NCBI GenBank assembly: GCA_963756455.1
Contig: CAVWNC010000001.1
Span: forward strand, 1,240,001-1,304,000
Reading direction: 5' to 3'
DNA from: DASQPA01 sp963756455
GTDB lineage: Bacteria > Acidobacteriota > Thermoanaerobaculia > Multivoradales > UBA5704
DNA: 64,000 nt
The notes under the pieces were generated by a model. That model was given only the letters and a program-made list of their open reading frames with translations, made no database searches and was not told the origin of the DNA. Of this stretch, positions 61,726 to 64,000 are shown in pieces (position 1 is the stretch's first letter; every line of letters starts with the position of its first letter). Position numbers and translations under genes: made by a program.

Positions 61726-63057
61726 ATGAGTCTAGAACCCGAACGAGTCGAGCGACTCCGGAAGAAGCTCTATGAGAAGGCCAAGCGGGAGCCAGCCTTT
61801 CGCTTCTACTCGCTGTACGACAAGGTGTGCTGGGAGGAGACCCTGAAACGAGCCTACCGGCAGGCGAAAGCTAATGCTGGGACAGCTGGTGTCGATGGAG
61901 TTCGATTCGCAGACATCGAGGAGTACGGAGAAGAGCGTTGGCTGGCCGAGCTTCGTCAGGAACTGGAGGAAGAGACCTACCGTCCGCAGCCGGTACGGCG
62001 GGTGAAGATCCCCAAGCCCGGCGGTGGCGAGCGTCCCCTGGGAATTCCAACCATTCGGGACCGGGTGGTGCAGACCGCCGTCGTGCTCCTGCTGGAGCCG
62101 ATCTTCGAAGCCGACTTTGAGGACAACGTCTATGCCTATCGACCGGAGCGCAGCGCGCACGACGCGCTGGCCGAGGTGCAGGAACGGCTCTATGGTGGTC
62201 AGGCTCACGTCGTCGATGCCGACGTGACGAAGTACTTCGACACGATCCCACACTCCGAGTTGTTGCAAAGCGTGGCGCGTCGGGTGGCAGACGGGAAGAT
62301 CCTGCGGCTGCTCAAGCTGTGGCTGAAATCACCGGTCGAGGAGCGGGATGAGAGGGGAAACCGGCGGATGACAGGCGGCAAGAAGAGCAAACAGGGGACG
62401 CCTCAGGGAGGGGTCGTGTCGCCGTTGCTGGCCAACATCTACATCAACCGTCTCCTGCGTCACTGGAGGGAAACAGGGGCGTGTGAAAGGCTGGGTCACA
62501 TCGTTTCCTATGCCGATGATTTTGTCATCCTCTGTGCGAGCCGACGGCAAGCGGAAGAAAGCTTGTCGAAGGTGAGCCGTTGGCTGTCGAAGATCGGTTT
62601 GACGATCCACCCGACCAAGACGCGTCTCTGCTATGCCCGGGAAGAGCCGTTCGACTTTCTGGGCTACACCTTCGGCCCGACTCGGCACTGGCGCACCGGG
62701 CAGCGAATCCTCGTTGCCCAACCCTCGAAGAAGGCCCAAAAGAGGCTCAAGGAGAAGATCAACACTCTGCTGTACCGGGGCAACCCGACGCCATGGCCCG
62801 AGCTACGGGACCGTCTCAACCGGCAGCTCCAGGGTTGGGGCCAGTACTTTAGCTTTGGGTGGACCCGGCAGGCCTATCAGGCCGTCCGGTTCCACGTGGC
62901 GCATCGAGCCCGCCGGTTCCTCTGCCGCCGCCACAAGCTGCGGATCGCAGGGACCGGTCGTTTCGGACTGGAAGAGATCTACGGAGAACGGGGCGTGATG
63001 GACCTTCTCCACCTTCAGAGGCGCCTAAAACGAAGGCCCGTGCATGCCTCCTCGTGA
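61726..63057 (+). CDS. ltrA: Group II intron reverse transcriptase/maturase
   Basis: 443 residues from ATG 61726 (MSLEPERVERLRKKLYEKAK); the frame is open further upstream inside the ribozyme but has no RT similarity there. RT blocks: NAGTAGVDGV, RPQPVRRVKIPKPGGGERPLG (RT1-2), DADVTKYFDTI, TPQGGVVSPLLANIYINRLL, catalytic YADDFVIL, and FDFLGYTF. Maturase X domain follows (RDRLNRQLQGWGQYFSFG), ending VMDLLHLQRRLKRRPVHASS. No HNH endonuclease domain. It splices the intron RNA and reverse transcribes it at the target. Confidence 0.95.
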   Translation: MSLEPERVERLRKKLYEKAKREPAFRFYSLYDKVCWEETLKRAYRQAKANAGTAGVDGVRFADIEEYGEERWLAELRQELEEETYRPQPVRRVKIPKPGGGERPLGIPTIRDRVVQTAVVLLLEPIFEADFEDNVYAYRPERSAHDALAEVQERLYGGQAHVVDADVTKYFDTIPHSELLQSVARRVADGKILRLLKLWLKSPVEERDERGNRRMTGGKKSKQGTPQGGVVSPLLANIYINRLLRHWRETGACERLGHIVSYADDFVILCASRRQAEESLSKVSRWLSKIGLTIHPTKTRLCYAREEPFDFLGYTFGPTRHWRTGQRILVAQPSKKAQKRLKEKINTLLYRGNPTPWPELRDRLNRQLQGWGQYFSFGWTRQAYQAVRFHVAHRARRFLCRRHKLRIAGTGRFGLEEIYGERGVMDLLHLQRRLKRRPVHASS

Positions 63058-63068
63058 AGTCCCTCCGA

Positions 63069-63101
63069 GAGCCGGATGCGGTAGAGCCGCACGTCCGGTT
63101 C
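63069..63101 (+). ncRNA. Group II intron domain V
   Basis: GAGCCGGATGCGG, TAGA-type loop region, CCGCACGTCCGGTTC forms the 33-nt catalytic hairpin with its two-nucleotide bulge, closely matching the GAGCC...GGTTC domain V consensus. It starts 11 nt after the RT stop codon. Confidence 0.9.
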
Positions 63102-63159
63102 GATGAGCGGCGGCGGGAGACGGAACCACGGCCGAGACTGAGGCACCGGCAAGATGGCG

Positions 63160-63682
63160 AAAGCCGCCGGCAACAGCTACTCCCTCGGCCTACAGTCACC
63201 GCGCCCGCCGTCGACTCTACCCCGGCAGGATTACCATGGGCTCCTCTCGGAAGCCCGTCGGCCCCTTTCTCCAGATCCGCCAAGAAACGAAGGGAGGGAC
63301 GGCGGGCTTCGCTGTCTGTGCGGGAACTTGCGTGGACGAAAAAACGTCCCGCTTTACCGCGACAGCGAATCTAGCCGAACACGCTGGAAACCGGGAAGAC
63401 TGCGGGCGGCGACCACGGATTGCGGCGGGCGTCTACACCTCCGGAAAGAGCACTCTCGCGCCGAAGAGCCTCTCTTACGCCACAGATTCGCTCTTGTAGG
63501 AGCGGGGATAGCTCTAATAGGCCGCCGGCCCGCTCTAAGAGAGGTGGGGATACCTCCTGTGGTGACCGGATTGCCAGCTGTCAGCGTCCTCTTGATGGCT
63601 TTTCGCGCTCGGTAGGAAGCTGTCGGGCTCCGATAGCTTCTATTCTGTCCCAGGATAGAACCTGTCGGCCGCGCGATAGTCG
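63160..63682. other. Gene-free region after the intron
   Basis: No supported gene in about 520 bp. Short hairpins are present: CGCTC-TTGTAG-GAGCG (63489-63504), GAGGT-GGGGAT-ACCTC (63541-63556) and CGATAG-TCG-CTATCG (63674-63688, running past the end of this stretch). Open frames here have no recognisable content. Confidence 0.5.
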
Positions 63683-63780
63683 CTATCGAGTCCCAACAGC
63701 TTGTAAACCGACTCCTCTTAGCTCTATCCGCGGCGCTCTTACCTCTATTCGGTGGCTTCTTAGCTCTAAAAGGTAATGTG
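63674..63780. repeat. Degenerate 22-bp tandem repeats near the right edge
   Basis: CTCTTAGCTCTATCCGCGGC, CTCTTACCTCTATTCGGTGG and TCTTAGCTCTAAAAGG follow each other with a spacing of about 22 bp, after the palindrome CGATAGTCGCTATCG. A similar AGCTCTA string occurs at 63509. The period equals that of the array at 52792-53001 but the sequence is different. Confidence 0.6.
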
Positions 63781-64000
63781 TTTCTGACGGGCTACACGAG
63801 GATGCCGCGACGCAGTCCTCAGACAGGGCCGTAAAGGCCGGGTCAGAACCCGACAGGTGCCACGCTCGGCCGTAAGCCGGGCCGCCCGGGCCCTCCGTCG
63901 CAGCCCGGAAGAGTCTCTCGATGGCGTAGATCCCCAGCTCGATGTCGCATCCGGCCCCTTGAAGGATCGGGTACTGAAATGCGAGAATCGCCCTCCGCAG
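63683..64000 (-). CDS. Possible partial gene entering from the right edge
   Basis: The minus strand is open from the window edge for about 105 codons to TAG at 63683. The part nearest the edge (AILAFQYPILQGAGCDIEL, IYAIERLFRAATEG) has protein-like composition; the part overlapping the tandem repeats does not. No start codon is in the window and no family is recognised, so this may be a decayed gene end or chance. Confidence 0.25.
   Translation of the reverse strand: MRRAILAFQYPILQGAGCDIELGIYAIERLFRAATEGPGGPAYGRAWHLSGSDPAFTALSEDCVAASSCSPSETHYLLELRSHRIEVRAPRIELRGVGLQAVGTR

Larger units (their letters stand above)
61179..63150 (+). mobile_element. Group II intron with reverse transcriptase
   Basis: Starts at GTGCG (61179-61183), matching the GUGYG 5' consensus. 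A structured ~550-nt ribozyme part precedes the RT gene (GCGAGTGAACCCTGAGCAGG and GTGCAACCAAGGTGCAAGTG are recognisable intron-type segments). After the RT stop comes a clear domain V (63069-63101). The 3' end lies a few tens of bases after domain V and was not fixed. No other gene is carried. Confidence 0.85.

Noticed and set aside
1..64000. tRNA or rRNA genes as integration sites
   Set aside because: None was recognised by eye on either strand; the mobile region shows no tRNA-associated integrase.

Overview
The window is GC-rich bacterial DNA from a Gram-negative type of organism with a large secondary-metabolite and mobile-element load. The giant NRPS, B12-type radical SAM enzymes, IS110/IS3 elements, a group II intron and PIN-type toxins would fit Acidobacteriota or Myxococcota, but no taxonomic marker gene is present, so this is only an inference.

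Positions 1-47457 hold a biosynthetic locus. One enormous NRPS gene, open at the left edge and about 11,670 residues long within the window, carries a carrier domain, ten complete C-A-PCP modules and a terminal thioesterase. Two sulfotransferase-like domains are embedded between carrier and condensation domains at the start of modules 1 and 2. The frame breaks once, at a GGG run near 6795. A 4-bp overlap links it to a SyrD/PvdE-type peptide-export ABC transporter, then a stand-alone sulfotransferase with an SCP2-like tail, a RiPP-type B12 radical SAM methyltransferase and a small secreted OB-like protein. A strong hairpin ends this operon. Converging on it from the minus strand are a SAM methyltransferase, a PhpK-like radical SAM protein fused to the C-terminal lobe of a condensation domain, and a small NRPS (half C-A-PCP). 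Five adenylation domains share one Ile/Val-like specificity code. The cluster therefore probably makes a long, aliphatic, non-ribosomal peptide that is C-methylated and possibly sulfated. Upstream lie the divergent methionine-salvage genes mtnC and mtnB.

Positions 48193-64000 are an accessory region. They contain a broken IS110 element (with a candidate bridge RNA) interrupted by an IS3-family element, then decayed repeats, then a VapBC pair with a probable leaderless promoter. Next come a striking 22-bp-period array of palindromes, an AT-richer membrane protein / OmpA-like pair, and a duplicated toxin-antitoxin segment (one decayed copy and one intact VapBC with a HigA-like gene). A four-gene DDE transposase/AAA ATPase element follows, with a group II intron at the 5' end of its first gene, and then a gene-poor, repeat-bearing right edge.

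In the biosynthetic locus the genes look like one pathway: the NRPS assembles the peptide, the small NRPS with its fused radical SAM partner probably supplies or modifies a building block, the tailoring enzymes add methyl or sulfo groups, and the ABC protein exports the product. The accessory region looks like a landing zone for mobile DNA next to the cluster.
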